A DNA stretch of 64,000 bases from Congeria kusceri (GCA_027627225.1 JAPFQT010000154.1:125001-189000); one strand, 5' to 3'; counted from the stretch's first letter, positions 31,401-46,400 are shown. Program-made: numbers and translations. The notes: generated by a model from the letters alone, not told the origin.

Positions 31401-34400
31401 CACGGACAGTGTCTTGGAAAGATCATTCGAATGCTTGATTGCAGGGTTTGAACTTACAATCTCTGTTTTTCATGAAAGCTTGAAATAAAATGATTTTACA
31501 GTAATTGTATTGAGAACAACAAAAATGACTGACCATCATGACGACATAGCACAGGGCTATGAGGAGGTTGGCCACTGCGAATATCCTCACGAGGGCGCTG
31601 ATGAAGAACGAGATTGCAGACGCCGCTAGCGACACGCCAAACAGGGCCAGAAAGAACAAGCAGAACTTGTCAAAACTGTTCTCAAATCCTGCAATGAAAG
31701 ACAGAACTTGTCAAAACTGTTCTCAAATCCTGCAATGAAAGACAGACCTTTGTCAAAACTGTTCTCAAAACCTACAGTGGAACAAAGAAATGAAATCAAA
31801 CTAGAACTCTGCTTGTCGACTGACTTAAGTACGATAACAGCAATTATGCCAAAAACCAAACTTAACCTTCCTTTTATGCCTACTAACAAGTTTCATAATG
31901 ATTGCACACAAACTTCTCAAGTTATTGTCTGCACAAACTGAAGGGGACGCTGCTGTTGCCACCGCCAACAACGCCGCCGCCATAAGTAACCACTATATGT
32001 GGCCTTTTCTGGCAACACAACCAAACTGGCTTTATGACTACAAAAGTTCTCAATATCAAACTTAGTCCCAACTTAAAATACTGACCAATGAGACTCTTAT
32101 TACATTTGAGCTTTGATTTTCATAGGTTGAATAAGTCTAAGATTTCAAGACCAAGTACACAATGTAAGTACTGGATGCCTATCGTGAATATGCAATGTTA
32201 GCTTGAAACTGGATACCTATCATGAAGTATGCAATGTAAGTACTGGATACCTATCATGAAGTATGCAATGTAAATACTGGACACTTATTGTGAAGTACAC
32301 AATGCAAGTACTGGATACCTATCATGTATAAAATGTTAAGTACTGGATACCTATCATGAAGTATGCAATGTAAGTACTGGATACCTATCATGAAGTATGC
32401 AATGTATGTACTGGATACCTGTCATAATGTACGCAATGTAACTACTGGATACCTGTCATGAAGTAAGCAATGGATACCTGTCATAAAGTACACAGTGTAA
32501 GCACTCGATACCTGTCATGAAGTGCACAGTGTAAGCACTCGATACCTGTCATGAAGTACACAGTGTAAGCACTCGATACCTGTCATGAAGTACACAGTGT
32601 AAGTACTCGATACCTGTCATGAAGTATACAGTGTAAGCACTCGATACCTGTCATGAAGTACACAGTGTAAGCACTCGATACCTGTCATGAAGAAAGCAAT
32701 GAAAGCACTGGATAACCGTCTTGAAGTACGCAATGCAGTACTGGATCCCTATCATGAAGTATACAATGGAAGTACTGGATACCTATCATGACGTATGCAA
32801 TGTAAATACTGGATACCTATCATGAAGTATGCAATGTAAGTACTGGATACCTATCATGAAGTATACAATGGAACAGAAGGCAAGTGTTGGCAGGAATCTC
32901 ATGGGTATCACATCACAGATCACAGTAGAGAGGAAATACGAGGACACTCTGTAGAACCCACTGACGTTTTCATGCCTGAAAGAACAGAACAGTTTTCAAC
33001 ACTTTTCAAATGCAATGCACTTACGATACTATTTATTACTTTCGTCTTTGCAGTATAACACGAGGTAGCAACAGTACAATTCTCAACACAATCTGGCCTG
33101 CAAGAAAAAAACAAATTCAGAGCCACTAGTTATTACTTAACAAATAATTTTCAATTAATCGTTGTTTATTGGCCAATAAACAACAATTTGAAGTTCTCAT
33201 GCGTAGGAATTAAAATACAAGGGCGTTAGCCTGAGTGGTTCAATAGCCACGCATCAGAATGACAAAGAGTTGTTTATTGGCCACTCATCAGAATAACAAA
33301 GAGTTGTTTATTGGCCACTCATCAGAATGACAAAGAGTTGTTTATTGGCCACTCATCAGAATGACAAAGAGTTGTTTATTGGCTGATAAACAACGATAAT
33401 GCGAAAATTATTTCAATTCTTACATGATTAGACAAATATTTTTGCAATTGACCAGTAGATGCTTGTCAATCAAGAATTGAGTTGACAAATCATGGGTTTA
33501 TATTTCAATACTAAATAATAGCACATGGTTGCATAATCCAATCGATTTACTTCAAACCCTCATTCTTTGTCTATAGAAAAATAAGCGAGTATCATGTTAG
33601 AATTTCCAATATCACACAAGAGGTATCTATATATTTCTGTTGTGCTGTTGTTTTTTAACCAATCACCACACTCTGACAGTACTCAAGTGTCAAGTAATTT
33701 ACCTAGTCAACACAATATATACCAAACATCTTGGGTATCACATTCTGCAAATACATATTTATAACATCATACACAATTCATGTAAACATGACTAATTTCG
33801 TATATAAAATGCCTCTGTGACACCACAGATTTATTTAAAAGGACAAACTGTTCAATCCGGCTGAATTTCAGTATGAACATTTTAGCTTTAGACACATTTT
33901 TAGTAATAATTCTAAACTTTATGAACAGCTACTGAATATGCTAAATGAAAATCAAATGCATACTTCAAATCCAAAAATTATTACATATTTCATCCAGATA
34001 AAAAGTCATATACGCTAGTTGTCTAATTTTGACCTAGGTTTTTAATGTTTGTTGTTTCTTTTTGTGCCCATTGCATCACCTATTGTTATGTATGTGTTAC
34101 GTTTAATTTGTTTGTTTGTTTGTTTGGATTTTTTGGCCGTTTTGAACAGTATTTCGGTCATATCAAAGCGGTCAATTAACCTACTCACACTTTTCCTGGG
34201 CAAGCTTAGCCGATCGAAGCGGTTTACCACTACTTAGTGCACATACTTATGCCAGCAACTGACAACTGCCCTACTTGAATCAGAGGTAGGGGGAGAATAG
34301 CCGCAGAAATAATTTCATGACCAATCCCCACTCAAGTTATGTGGCCGGACTGGGGTTCGAAGTTTTAATTCCCAGATTGACAGTCCAGCCCTCTACCAAC

Positions 34401-37400
34401 TGAGCTAGCCGGGCCAATGTATGTGTTACGATTTATATGTGCTCATAGGGGTATGTCAAGTTACGCCCCAGTCAATATTTCTGCCTAACACCATCGTTCA
34501 TTCACGCTCTCACTGGCTGAATTCAATGCCTCAATTTCATTTTATATACATGATTGTATGGCGTCTAGTCAGTGTTTGTAGCGATTCAACAGCAACAAAA
34601 TAACTCACTAAGGATGTATTAAATAACATGTCTTATTCAGGTCATAGAATACCTAAGCCATATTTATTCTAATGACATTTGTTTCAAATATTCAAATATC
34701 AAATATGACATTAACTTCTCTACTTGAGACAATGTTTGTACTCACAAGAATATGGCTCGGTTTTTGATGAAGAGTTCCACAGCTGACAGATTGCCAAACA
34801 CCATGTTCATGATGATGAAGAAGAACGACCCAGTCCTGAAACCAGAGGTACCATGTAACAATCTGATTAAAATCATGTCCTTAAATATGCCACACCATAA
34901 GTATCTGAGTACGACCAGTACCAGTCAAAGGTCACGATCTGACGACCTTTCAGTACCCAATCATTGCCTTGTCTGAATTTTAAAGTACAAGTGAATATTT
35001 TTAGCCTCAAACATTACTATTTATGTGGGACCCCAAAGTGTAGTTACCAGTATTACACATTCATATTTTTACAATGTAAACATCGATTCTGAGTTAACTT
35101 GTGCAACATACTCTGAAAAAAAACATGCTGTCATCAGATCTCATGCAAGAATATTGTGTATTTTAGTTAGATTTAACAAATAAGCTCTGCAAGAACCAGC
35201 TCAATGACATGTGCATCAATGTATATGTCCATAAACCTTTGCTAGCAAACATGTTAATCCAACAACATATAACTATGGTTTACAAAAACATGAATTTCTT
35301 ATTTCTAAAAGCCTAACATCTACAATATGACACATGACCCACTATATGTACAGCCACATCTGGATAGTCCATGAGGATAAAATAACAAATTTAAATACAA
35401 CACTTTGCAGTGGTGTCATGGAAATTACAAATGGAAATGGTGTCCGCCTTGTGATGGGGCGGTATTCTCGAAACCTCTTGAGTAATTTCTTAAATATTTT
35501 CACTTAAGTGTAAAGTTTCAATATATTGTATTTCTTTACCAGATTCACACATATGTATGTTGCTGATGTTTGGCAAACAACATTTAATTACTGATGTAAT
35601 TTTAAAGTTTTATTTCGTTCTGCAATGTTTTTATACGGAGTAGTACAGTTAGGGAAATTTCCCGATTTAAGGATAAGGATAAAATTTATCTTAAGATGAA
35701 TACCACCCCAGGACGTTGCAAGTCTGATCCCTACTTTGGGGCAGCGTTCGACTGATGTTCCTAAAAAACACCAAGTACAGGTGCTATGTAAGCATTTATG
35801 GTTTGGTTACAACTGTACAAGGGCGTATCTGTTTTGAAGGCCAGACTTATAATGAACATATTTATGGTTTGGTTACGACTGTACAAGGGCTTACCTGTTT
35901 TGAAGGCCAGACTTGCAAGACTTGTCCACGTTCCAGTAGATGGCCCCCACGACTACGGCAAAGATTGCCATGGTAAACACCTGTAGAGTACCAGGCCGTA
36001 TTCAGAAACAACTTGAGTTTATTTTCACTTCAGTTTTTGTAAATTAATGCAACATTTATAAAACTATTTATGAATTTGTCAATCCCTATTTATTATATGC
36101 TTTTCTGTGAAATATAAAATTTTATTGGTGAAATAAAATTTGATACTTCCACTGCAGTGAAAATATAGCATAAAACCGAATATTTTTCTATAAATAGCAT
36201 AGATCTGCCGTTAGTGGTTAACCTCCCTTGGCACATTTATATGCATGAACAATATTCACATACACATGTTTACAAAAACAACTTTTTTTCTTATATAAAA
36301 TTCAACAAAAATATAATTCAGTAATCATGATAAACACAAAATGACACCTTTTTTAACCATACTAACTACTGACAATTTTGTAATAATTTATGACATCAGA
36401 ATTCAAAAACATTTAAGCATGTCTTGCGAAATTATTTTTTTTATTGTCCAAAAATAAAAAAATAAATTATGAATTTTGGTGAATGATCGAATTTTATTTC
36501 ACTTGTGGTCATAGAAATTATATTTTTTTCTATAACCGCTCGTGAAATAAAATTTGATCACTTACAGACATCGACAAATATCCTCTTTAAAATGTTAGGT
36601 AAAGTAAACAAAAGTGAAAAATTGCAAAAGTATCATCATTAATATATACTTATCAAATTTATTTTATAAATAAAATATAATAACAAGAGGGTCAAAATGG
36701 CCCTGGGTGGATCACCTGCGTTTAATAAATCATAATAGCTTGTAAAATTTTAAAAGCGTGTTCAGAGATGTTTGAAGTAAAATGTTACATCAACGATGGA
36801 CCACCGACAGACATTCTTTTCAGAGAAAAAATAATAATTTGAAGAAATATAGCAAAAGTCACCTAAGGAACATTTCTGTGAAATTGTATTGAAATCCAGC
36901 CCAGTTGTTTCAGACGAGAAGATTTTCAAAGTTGTCAAAATAGCCATATAAGAAAATCTGCCCCGCAAAACAGCGCCACTGTTTTTTAATGAATCATAAT
37001 TATTTTAAGAAATTTAGTAGACTGTCACCCAAGGAACATTTCTGTCAAATTATTTTGAAATCCAGCCAATGGTTTCAGACAAGAAGATTTTTAAAGTTTT
37101 CAATATAGCCACATAAGGATACGTGCCCCGCCCCCATTTCTGTGAAAACTATTTTCAAATCCAGCCATTGGTTTCTGACAAATAGATTTTTAGCATTTTC
37201 CAGTTAAGTTTGGTTAAATCCGCTAAGCAGTTTCAGAGAAGAACTTGTTTAAGTAACTTGTTGACAACGACAACAACAATGAACAATGACGGACGACGAT
37301 GTCGTCTGAAGGTGAGTGACCAGAATATCTCACCCATGAGCCCCTTGTGCTCAGGTTAGCTAAAAAGTGGAAGAAAAATGATGATTTTAAAGTTCGGCCG

Positions 37401-40400
37401 TAAATAAACTATTAGAAAAATGATGATTTTAAAGTTCGGCCGTAAATAAACTATTGTTTTTTTCCTCTTTCATGACTAATACTTATTAAGGATGGGTTGG
37501 TAGGCAGGAAAAATATATTTTTATTTTTTTTCGCTGTTTACATTACAACCAGGGATCATATTATGGCCCCAATGCTGTGTAGGTGCGAAAGCCAGATCAG
37601 TGATGCGTGATAGACCGCAGTCGTGTCACTATCGATCGGAGTGGCTTTGTTGCAGTCCATTGACTGTATTATATAACTGACAACTATCGGTATCTGTTGT
37701 GGACATCGGTATGCTCTTCTTCACGATAAAATCGTGTTTAGCTGCTATAGAGACTGAGCATAGCAACCGCATGTAATCCTCGTGAAAAATATGCATTTCC
37801 TGGATAACTGTACTGAGTTCATAATGATATAAAATATGCATAGCGATATGAAACCTAACAGAAAATTAAAACAAATCGTAATACGAATAGTTTTCAATAA
37901 AATTAAAGTGTATTTGCTAGTTGGTTCAATTGAGGTTCATGACGTCATGTTGTTAATTAAATAATTACAAAGTGACCATATTCCATTAAATTATATTTAA
38001 CTACATTACATTTTAAGTTTAGTTAAGCAAAACTGGTATAGCAGACATACAAATTAAAAGCTTATTGAAGTTTAAGGTGTGGAAACTTAGTTTATATTAA
38101 AAATTTAATATACATATTTTCGGACGTGCTATGTTTTCGGATACACATAATTCCTATACAGAATGGTCGTTCTCATTGTATTGCATTATCTTTAAACTTT
38201 CGTTCAGTTAAAAACTCATAATAGACATGGAAATGAAAACTGGAGGATAAGGTGTGAAAACTCCAGATGATAGTTATACTTTATAATACACATTTTCGAA
38301 CATGCACCATTTTCGGATACACATAATTCGGATACAAAATGAGAGGAGCGGGGGACGTCAGGACCGATTGACTTTCCAGAAAAATATGACCCCTGATTAT
38401 AACCCATTAAAATTTTGACAAAAGAAAAACAATATGCAAGTATGTCCATTTAAGCATAGTTGAGCATTATTTTTTTTTATCCGACAACAAATAAAAATCG
38501 TTATTACCATTACTTTCAAAACACAATAAAAGGCGTCTGCTGGAAGGAAAATTCATACAAAATTTACCAGATTTGTACTCAAAATTGTGATCAGATTAAT
38601 GATAGCATTTCCATGTCCGACTGGTATGATACCCTGTATGACCTACTGGTGTGTGTTTACCATGTACCTGTACCATAAACTATTGACAGACAATTTTGGG
38701 AGATGTACGCGACACATCATCTGGTCATGGGGAATAATAATCTTAAGTAATTTTAAACACTGTCTACTGTGTAGGCATTTAGAAGTAATTGAGCAAAAAA
38801 ACTAGGGATGGGACCAAATACTGAAATCAGTATTCGAATATTCGTTTTGATTATTCGAATACAGTAGATCACCGTTATTTCGAACACCATTAATCCGAAT
38901 TCCTCGTTATTTCGCAGTTTTTTTGGGGTCCCGATTTTTTCCTTCTTATTTTAATTAGAATTTTGATGTTTAATACGAACTCCGTTATTTCGAATTATCG
39001 CTATTTCGAACCCATAAATCCGGTCCCAACACCTGTTTTTCAGTACATTTATCAATTGTTAATTCGAAGTGTTAATAATAGAGATGGAGAGAATGTTCAC
39101 ACCTTTACTTTAACCGTATCAGCTGTGACAACATTTGCTCTCTGCTTGATGTTTGCACCTTTCCGGAGTTAATAATCGATTAAACCAAGCTGTTGTGTTT
39201 GTATAATGAAAGTGTGGCGAGCTATTGCTTTAACAAGACTGAATTGCAAACACGGATGTCAAAACGTTTGAGCAATTATTAGGCTTCTGTATTTAAGTTA
39301 GACTTGCATTTGTCAGATCATCAGTTCGTATTTACTTGCGCTAATATTCACGATGTCAGAAGCAGTAATAAATACAGAAAACATCAATCCCATTGCCAAG
39401 CAATCTGGAGAAGGGCCCGGTAACCAACCCGGGAGGATATCCGGATTGGCAGCAGGGAAGGGCGTTAAACGACGCCATACATTGAAAACTTACAAAGAAA
39501 AGTATGGTGCCATCATGGAAGAGGAGCGTGGTGTAAAGTCAAAGAAAACGATCACTGAGGAATTTTATAAAATAAACTGAAGTACATCAAGTTATCGTAT
39601 TTATTCGTTTTTTATAAGTTCAATCAAAGTGTGTAGTGTAACCGCATCTCTACTATATAACTATGCGATTTTTACAAGAACTTTTTTTCTCAAGAAAATC
39701 TATAAATTTTTAATTCGAATAATCATTATTTCGAAGTATTTTCTCCGGTCCCGACGACTTCGAAATAACGAGTTTTGACTGTATATTCGATTATTCGTTT
39801 TTTATAAACGTAACATTGAATGTGTTCTGTTTGAAGACCGCATGAAATACGTTCAAGCTCGTGACGGTGGCATTGTTATTAATTAATCAAAAAGATTATA
39901 TGAAAGATTGAAGAATAATATTTAATTAATATGATTTATATTAAGCTTATACCGAACTTGTGACATTTAATTCACAAATTCACACAAATTTATTGGCTGA
40001 CAGTGGACTCATTTTGATTGGCTATCCAGTGCTGTTTTTTTATCTATTGTAAGGCAAGTCAACTGTTTAGATGTCACTTAAGGACAATTAACACCAGTGT
40101 AAGCCTTCTGCGAACTGTGAATCCGTTTTCACAACATGCCCCTGTCAGTTATAAAAAACATACATCTGACTGTTCTTAAGGGCTATAAAATGCATCGTAT
40201 ACATGCTTGCAAAATGTTAATCCCTTGTAACGTGGGGACCCCTACTAATTATCAAATCCAACATCTCGTTTATTGGACTTAATTGGCATGTGTTGTAAAA
40301 ACCATACACTGTCCCATGCTAGGCAGGAAATACTGTGGTAATCCCTGTTACCTTTGCAAATTGACTGAAAAAAAAACACACGCAATCTATAGATTTTGTG

Positions 40401-43400
40401 AATAACATATAATTATGAAAATCGAATATTCATATTCGTTTTTTTTATATTATAAATATTTTCCTATATTCGGATATTCGAATATTCGGTTATTCGGTCC
40501 CATCCCTAAAAAAAAAAAAATCTTTGAGCTTCAATTGTAACCCTGACTTTTGACAGACAAGCATGGGTGATATATGCGACACATCATCTGGAATGGGAAA
40601 TAATAATCTTATGTTATATTAAAATCCTTCCATACATTTCGAAGTTATGGAGCAGAAACAAAAATCCTTGACCTCTGACCATGAATTGTGACCTTGACTT
40701 TGACTTTTATGTCATATGTACCTCAGTGCTCCAGATATAGGTAACTAATGCAGCAGATAAATTCAAGTTAACAAATGTTTTTAATAAGGAATTTCTACAT
40801 ATTGACACATTTAACATTCAATGTCATTTGAGGGTTTGATTTTCATTTCCAAGATTAAAACTAGAAATGTTGTGCTTAAATGTGCACCCCCATTTTATTT
40901 TCAGTGCGTATCTTGTGTATTTCCATGTGTTAATTAGGTCTGTTTGAGTCTTATCTGGTCATTATGGAGCAGAAACAAAAATCCATGACCTTTGACCTTG
41001 AATTATGACCCTGACATTGACTTTTATGTTATCTTTACCTGAAGGACTGACACAGCCGGGTTCCTCAGCAGGTTCTGCAGTGTGCGCTGACTGCAGTACA
41101 GCAGCTGGGTGAAGGCGTTGGTTGCGTACTCCACCCGTGGCAGTCGCTGTACCATGCCCTGCCGCAGTTTCTCCCTGTACGCGGCCAGCACTGGGTCCAG
41201 CGTGGACTGCAAGCTACATGTAGAGAGAACATACAGGTGTGTATATAGAAAATACTAGGTAAGTGTTGAATACAGATATGTTTATTAAGCGAGACTTAGA
41301 AAACCTCAACCACAAGCCTTGGCGAGTGGTTCATGTTTTCCTGCCAAGCAAATAAACTTGTCTTTATTCAACACATAACTAGTATTGTATTTATCCCATA
41401 ATTTTATACCGCTATATTGATAATAAATGAAAGAAAACGTTCTAAATAACACACAAAACAACAACATAAAATGATGCCAGAAAATCAACACAATGACATC
41501 ATTAGACAGCAAAAGTTTGCCTTATCCTACATTGTTGAAATTAAGTGTATTCATTGGGGGTTTATTTCGTCAATGCATGCACAATGACGGGATAAATCTG
41601 GTCGACCAGTGAGACACAAGATACTTACCAGGCAAATTAAAAAATATTGGAATATGTTTCTCAACTGAAACCGGCTTGCAGAACAAAATATTTTGGTCAA
41701 AATTACATTTTAGTGCAGGACAGTTATCAAGCAAACAGAGCTCCACATAAGCTTTTAGCCTAAAGTGTATTGTACCCCCTCATCTTCTGGTTAAAGGGTA
41801 TTTTACCCCCAGTCCATCAGCTTTAAAGGGCATTTGAGAAATTTAAAGGGTATTTTCATTTTTAATAAAAGATCAACATAGATTAATATTGGCAAAAAGA
41901 GGGCAAAAGGCCCTAGGCCGCTCACCTGAGAGGCTAAGAAACTTGAGCAAGTTTTGTGATGATTGGCCTATAAATGTGGCCTCAAGAATGTTTTAATAAT
42001 ATGATCTCCACAATTACAGGCAGTACAGCATTTTTTAGACAATTTTTCACCCCATGATGCTTAGGTTTCTTGTTCGATAACTCAACCAGTGTGACAATGA
42101 AATCGCCGATTATCACCATCACTCATCATAAGACTCCTCTCGATTAACATATTACAAGATATTGCCTGCTGGCACTGGCTGCTGGAGCTTACAATGTCCC
42201 TTTCTCGACCCACATATACGATACAACGCTATTTTGAGTAGACTGGTTCGCTTGAATCACTTTTAATATATTTGGAAGGCTACCTAACACCATTAGCTGA
42301 ACTGGATTATTGGTTAAACCGCTTACACAGCTTAACTCATTCAAAATACGTACCGAGATTTGCAATGCAAAACGGTACGTACTGAGCGTATTTTTGTTTG
42401 TTTTTCAATGCGTAAATATGCAGATACACGTCTTATCTGGAGCTCTGCAAAGCAAATCACAAAATAGTGGTGACATGTTTCCCCACTGAAACTAGACTGT
42501 GCAACTAAATATGCCATTCAAAATTACATGCCAAGCATTGCATCAAGCTGTACTGCTGACCCAGTGTCTGTTATATCGGCCTCAGTCCTTGCTCACTTTA
42601 TTTGAGGTCAACTAGATCAAAAATATTTGGGCCAACCGTTAAAAAGCCCAGTCAGCGGGCGGGGGGAATGTGATCTGCAGCCTACCTCTTGGCCCACTGG
42701 GACCTCTGAAATCCATCCACCAGCTTCTTGTGAACCGTTTCTTCACCTGAAACCACAAACAAAATTACACATTTGTTTACTATTAAATCCTTTTATTTCA
42801 GTGTGTCTCAATTTCCCATATTCGTGCAAAAGGGGTAATTTGTGTGATTTTAAAAATTAACAAATATTTCATTTGTATGTATGCATTTTAATAATTGCCA
42901 TTATGTACAATGAAAATAATAATTTATGTTTCCTTTGTCTTTTCCTCACAAGAATTCTGTCATCAACTGACTAAACTAGAATTGTCACATGAGTGACGGA
43001 TATACCCCCACAATATGGCCTTGTCACAAAACTATGGCATCCATTCAAAAGAAATGGACAGAGAGAGAATGCTTTAATTTGTGAATGGACAACAGTGTAT
43101 TTGGACAAAAATAATGTCAATAGGAGCCATGACTATGTCAACATTCAGTGGTTTGTAACCCAAGTTGAACTTGATCTGTATTTTATGATGTTACACTTAT
43201 GTACCAAAAATAATTTACATATGTGAAGCCTTTCATAAATTTTTGTCCATGTTTTGGGTGAATTTAAGTCAAAATGGGGCAATAACTGTGTCAAAATTTA
43301 GTGGTTTGTCACCAAAGTCGAACTTGACCTGTATTTAATGATGCTACACATGTGTACCAATAATTATTTAAATATTTTAAACCATTGTTGAGTTATTGTC

Positions 43401-46400
43401 AGGAAACCATGTTTTTAGGGAATTTAAGTCAAATAAAGGGTAATTACTCTGTCAAAATTTAGTGGTTTGTAACCAAAGTCAAACTTAACCTGTAATCTAT
43501 GATGTTATACATGTGTACCAAAAATTATTCGAATATGTCAAGCCATTCTTGAGTCATTGTCAGGAAATCATGTTTTTAGGGAATTTTAAGTTGAAAAGGG
43601 CCCATAACTCTGTCAAACTTTTAGTGGTTTGTAACCAACATCGAACTTGACCTGTAAAACATTATGTGAATATGTCAAGCCTTTTTTGAGTTAACATCCG
43701 GAAACCAAAAACCAACAGACCAACAAGTTCACTCCGATATACCCCCCCTAAACTTCGTTTGTGGGGGTATAATAATTTACGTAAGGTCTTAACATTGTGA
43801 AAGATTCACACAAGGACATATGTAAAACTTATGTTTTACAATAATATGTTGCAAAACTATTTCATTCATAAATTTTCTCTATTTAGAAAATTCTAATAAA
43901 AGACAATTAAATCCCCATCACGCAAATTTAGCAGGGACAATATGACTCGTTTTACAAATATGGTTCCCACATTTCACCGTTAGTCAGTGTGAAGTGTGAA
44001 TACAGACAATGTAAATACAGGTATGTACATCAACAATGAACGAGTACTAGTTGATAATTTTGATACGCAATGCTTGCTCAAGCAGATATTTACACACACT
44101 TCTTATATTTAATGACACATTTTTGACAAAAGGGCCAAATGGCCCTGGGACGCTCACCTGAGTTTCATCAGTCAAAAATTTTTCCATGTGTTACATTTTT
44201 ATACAGATATGGATATACTGATATGGACTGATGGAAATGCGGCCTTAACCATCATGGTTTGAAAAACTTAAGTGACAACAGACATTCCAAATTTGGGAAG
44301 TACATATTGAAATTGAAGCTTTTTCTTCAATTTGACCTAGTGACCTAGTATTTGACCCCACATGACCCAGATTCAAATGCAGCCGAGATACCAATGAGAC
44401 AAATGTTCTGACCAAGTTTCATGACGATTGGGCAAATAAGGCCAGGACTTTTTGATTTTACGGTTTACAAAACCGGCGAACATAAATTTTCCGAAAGTGA
44501 ATTTTTTTTTTTATATAATTACGATTTTTTTTTAACCGATGGGGGACGAAACGTTCAAATTTTCGAAATATTTTGAGTACTAATATAATAATTTGCTCGG
44601 TAAGTCCGTTTACTTCCGTGAAACTGCTTTTTGATTTTGACGGTATCACACGATGATTGCCGATCGAGATCAACAAATTGTTCCGGAATTTCATGGACAA
44701 TTTTTGTAAGCAAGGCGTCCGCCGTTGTTTATGTACATGTATGCCATGTAAAACCCGTGTTTTCTACAAAAGAGTGCGAAATGTCTGCTGAAACACGACG
44801 TCACGTTCCACGCATGGAAAGCGTGCGTGTACCGATCATGTGCTTTACTAATACAGATCTTTAAAGACATTGGGTGTGCTAGTTTCCCGTGAAAGGAATG
44901 TTAATCCCATGCATGATTTTTGCAGGGAGAAAACCCGTTATTGTGGTCAGTGAAGTGTTTCAGTTTGAGGGTCGTCTCATAAGCTGTACTAGTATCCAAA
45001 ATTGAACAAAAAGATTGGTACAGCAAATGGAGAAAAAATAGGTAAATTATAAAGAAATTGGCATGGTTTTTCCATGCAAATTTACTTATTGGTGGACAAA
45101 AAATTAGCAAGTGATTTTTAGTTCGTAAATTGTTGAATTTATTATATATTGTAAACTTCTAATAATTTCAACATGTTTCGTAGACGGCCCTTAAAATGAC
45201 TTGTCCATTTGATGACAGTTAATATTACCGTTAGAAGTACGTGGAAAGAATGAAACATGAGAAAATCAACACTGTTTTTAACAATAGAGTGACATTTGTC
45301 TTTAACATTTGACACGCAGGCACGATGTGCACGAGGAAAATTTCCCGCCGTTTTTCAAGAACAAAGCATGTATATAATATAAATATATTTTAATCAAGAT
45401 CTTTACAATTCACCAATTATCCAGTCAGTACTATGTTCAACAGCTGTAACGATTAAAACAGTGTTAAAACACTAAATACATGCCCATATGAACATAATTA
45501 ATCGAATAAAAAAGGCTCCATCAGTAGATCGAGTGTAACCTAAAGATTTGAGAACGACGAGAATAGTGGGTTTGGACATGACGTCACTGTGCGAATGTGA
45601 TGCGCACTGGACATAAACATCCGGAAAAAATCATTACTTTCAGTTTCGCAACAACAATGATGCTTTTGCTTTTAAAAGGCTAGAGGTATGCCGTTCAAAC
45701 GGTGATGTTTCGTTTATTTCATTTCGTTTAAACTTGTACAAAAAATTGAAAACATCTTAGCCTTAAATTTAATAGCTAAACGCACCAGATAACGTCATTT
45801 GACACATGCAGCAAAAAAATTTGACGTACGTAGGGGATACCCCTCCCTAACCCACCCCGCTCGGGACGGGTACGCCAAAAAAAATCCTGTGGAAGGCACT
45901 GGATGTATATTTTCAGGTGGCATTTGTAACAAATAATATCATTAGTAACAAGATCTTCTTGCGGGCACATCGAAACGAGGATGTGGGGACAGACAGCTTT
46001 GTCTCGTATACACTTAAAGAGAAAGTCATGGTTGCATTTTGTTGATGATATATATTTTCGCGACACAATGAGAATTTCTTATTTGCCTTGTATTTTGTTT
46101 CTGTCACAATTGTAATGCAATAATGTAACACACACTAGCAGTTCAGTTTATATCTGATAAATTTCATATATACATGAAGATTTAGCATTTACACAGAGTT
46201 GAGTATTTAAAAAAATATATATTTAAAACTGGTTTCACATTTTTAATAAGAATTAAGACTTAATAAAAATCCAGACAATTAGCGTCATATTATTTGGAAT
46301 TTTCTCTTGATATAGTTAAATTTAATATGTTTTTCGAGACCTCACAGCAATTATTTTCAAAATTTGCGTTGTTTGGTTAGATTAAGCTCGGTTTGCAAGG

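Larger units (their letters stand above)
38803..40508. mobile_element. hAT-like DNA transposon, non-autonomous
   Basis: The ends are TAGGGATGGGACCAAATA and the mirrored CGGTCCCATCCCTA, followed inward by TATTCGAATATTCG stretches. Flanks AAAAAAAC and AAAAAAAA are compatible with an 8-bp duplication in an A-rich site. No hAT transposase is visible. It carries the pogo-like element at 38862-39781 and sits inside a dispersed repeat. Confidence 0.75.

Noticed and set aside
34341..34416. Functional tRNA gene
   Set aside because: The tRNA-like part is followed by a SINE body and (CAAA)n tail and is flanked by a target duplication. The acceptor and anticodon arms are imperfect.
41204..41213. TTGCAG|TCC as the ABCG2 acceptor
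   Set aside because: It would break the reading phase with the upstream exon. The acceptor CATGTAG|C keeps it and adds L and Q.
45776..46066. Cysteine-rich frame as a zinc-finger gene
   Set aside because: The cysteine spacing fits no family I can name. It lies inside a probable transposon with no splice or neighbour support, so it is kept only as a remark.
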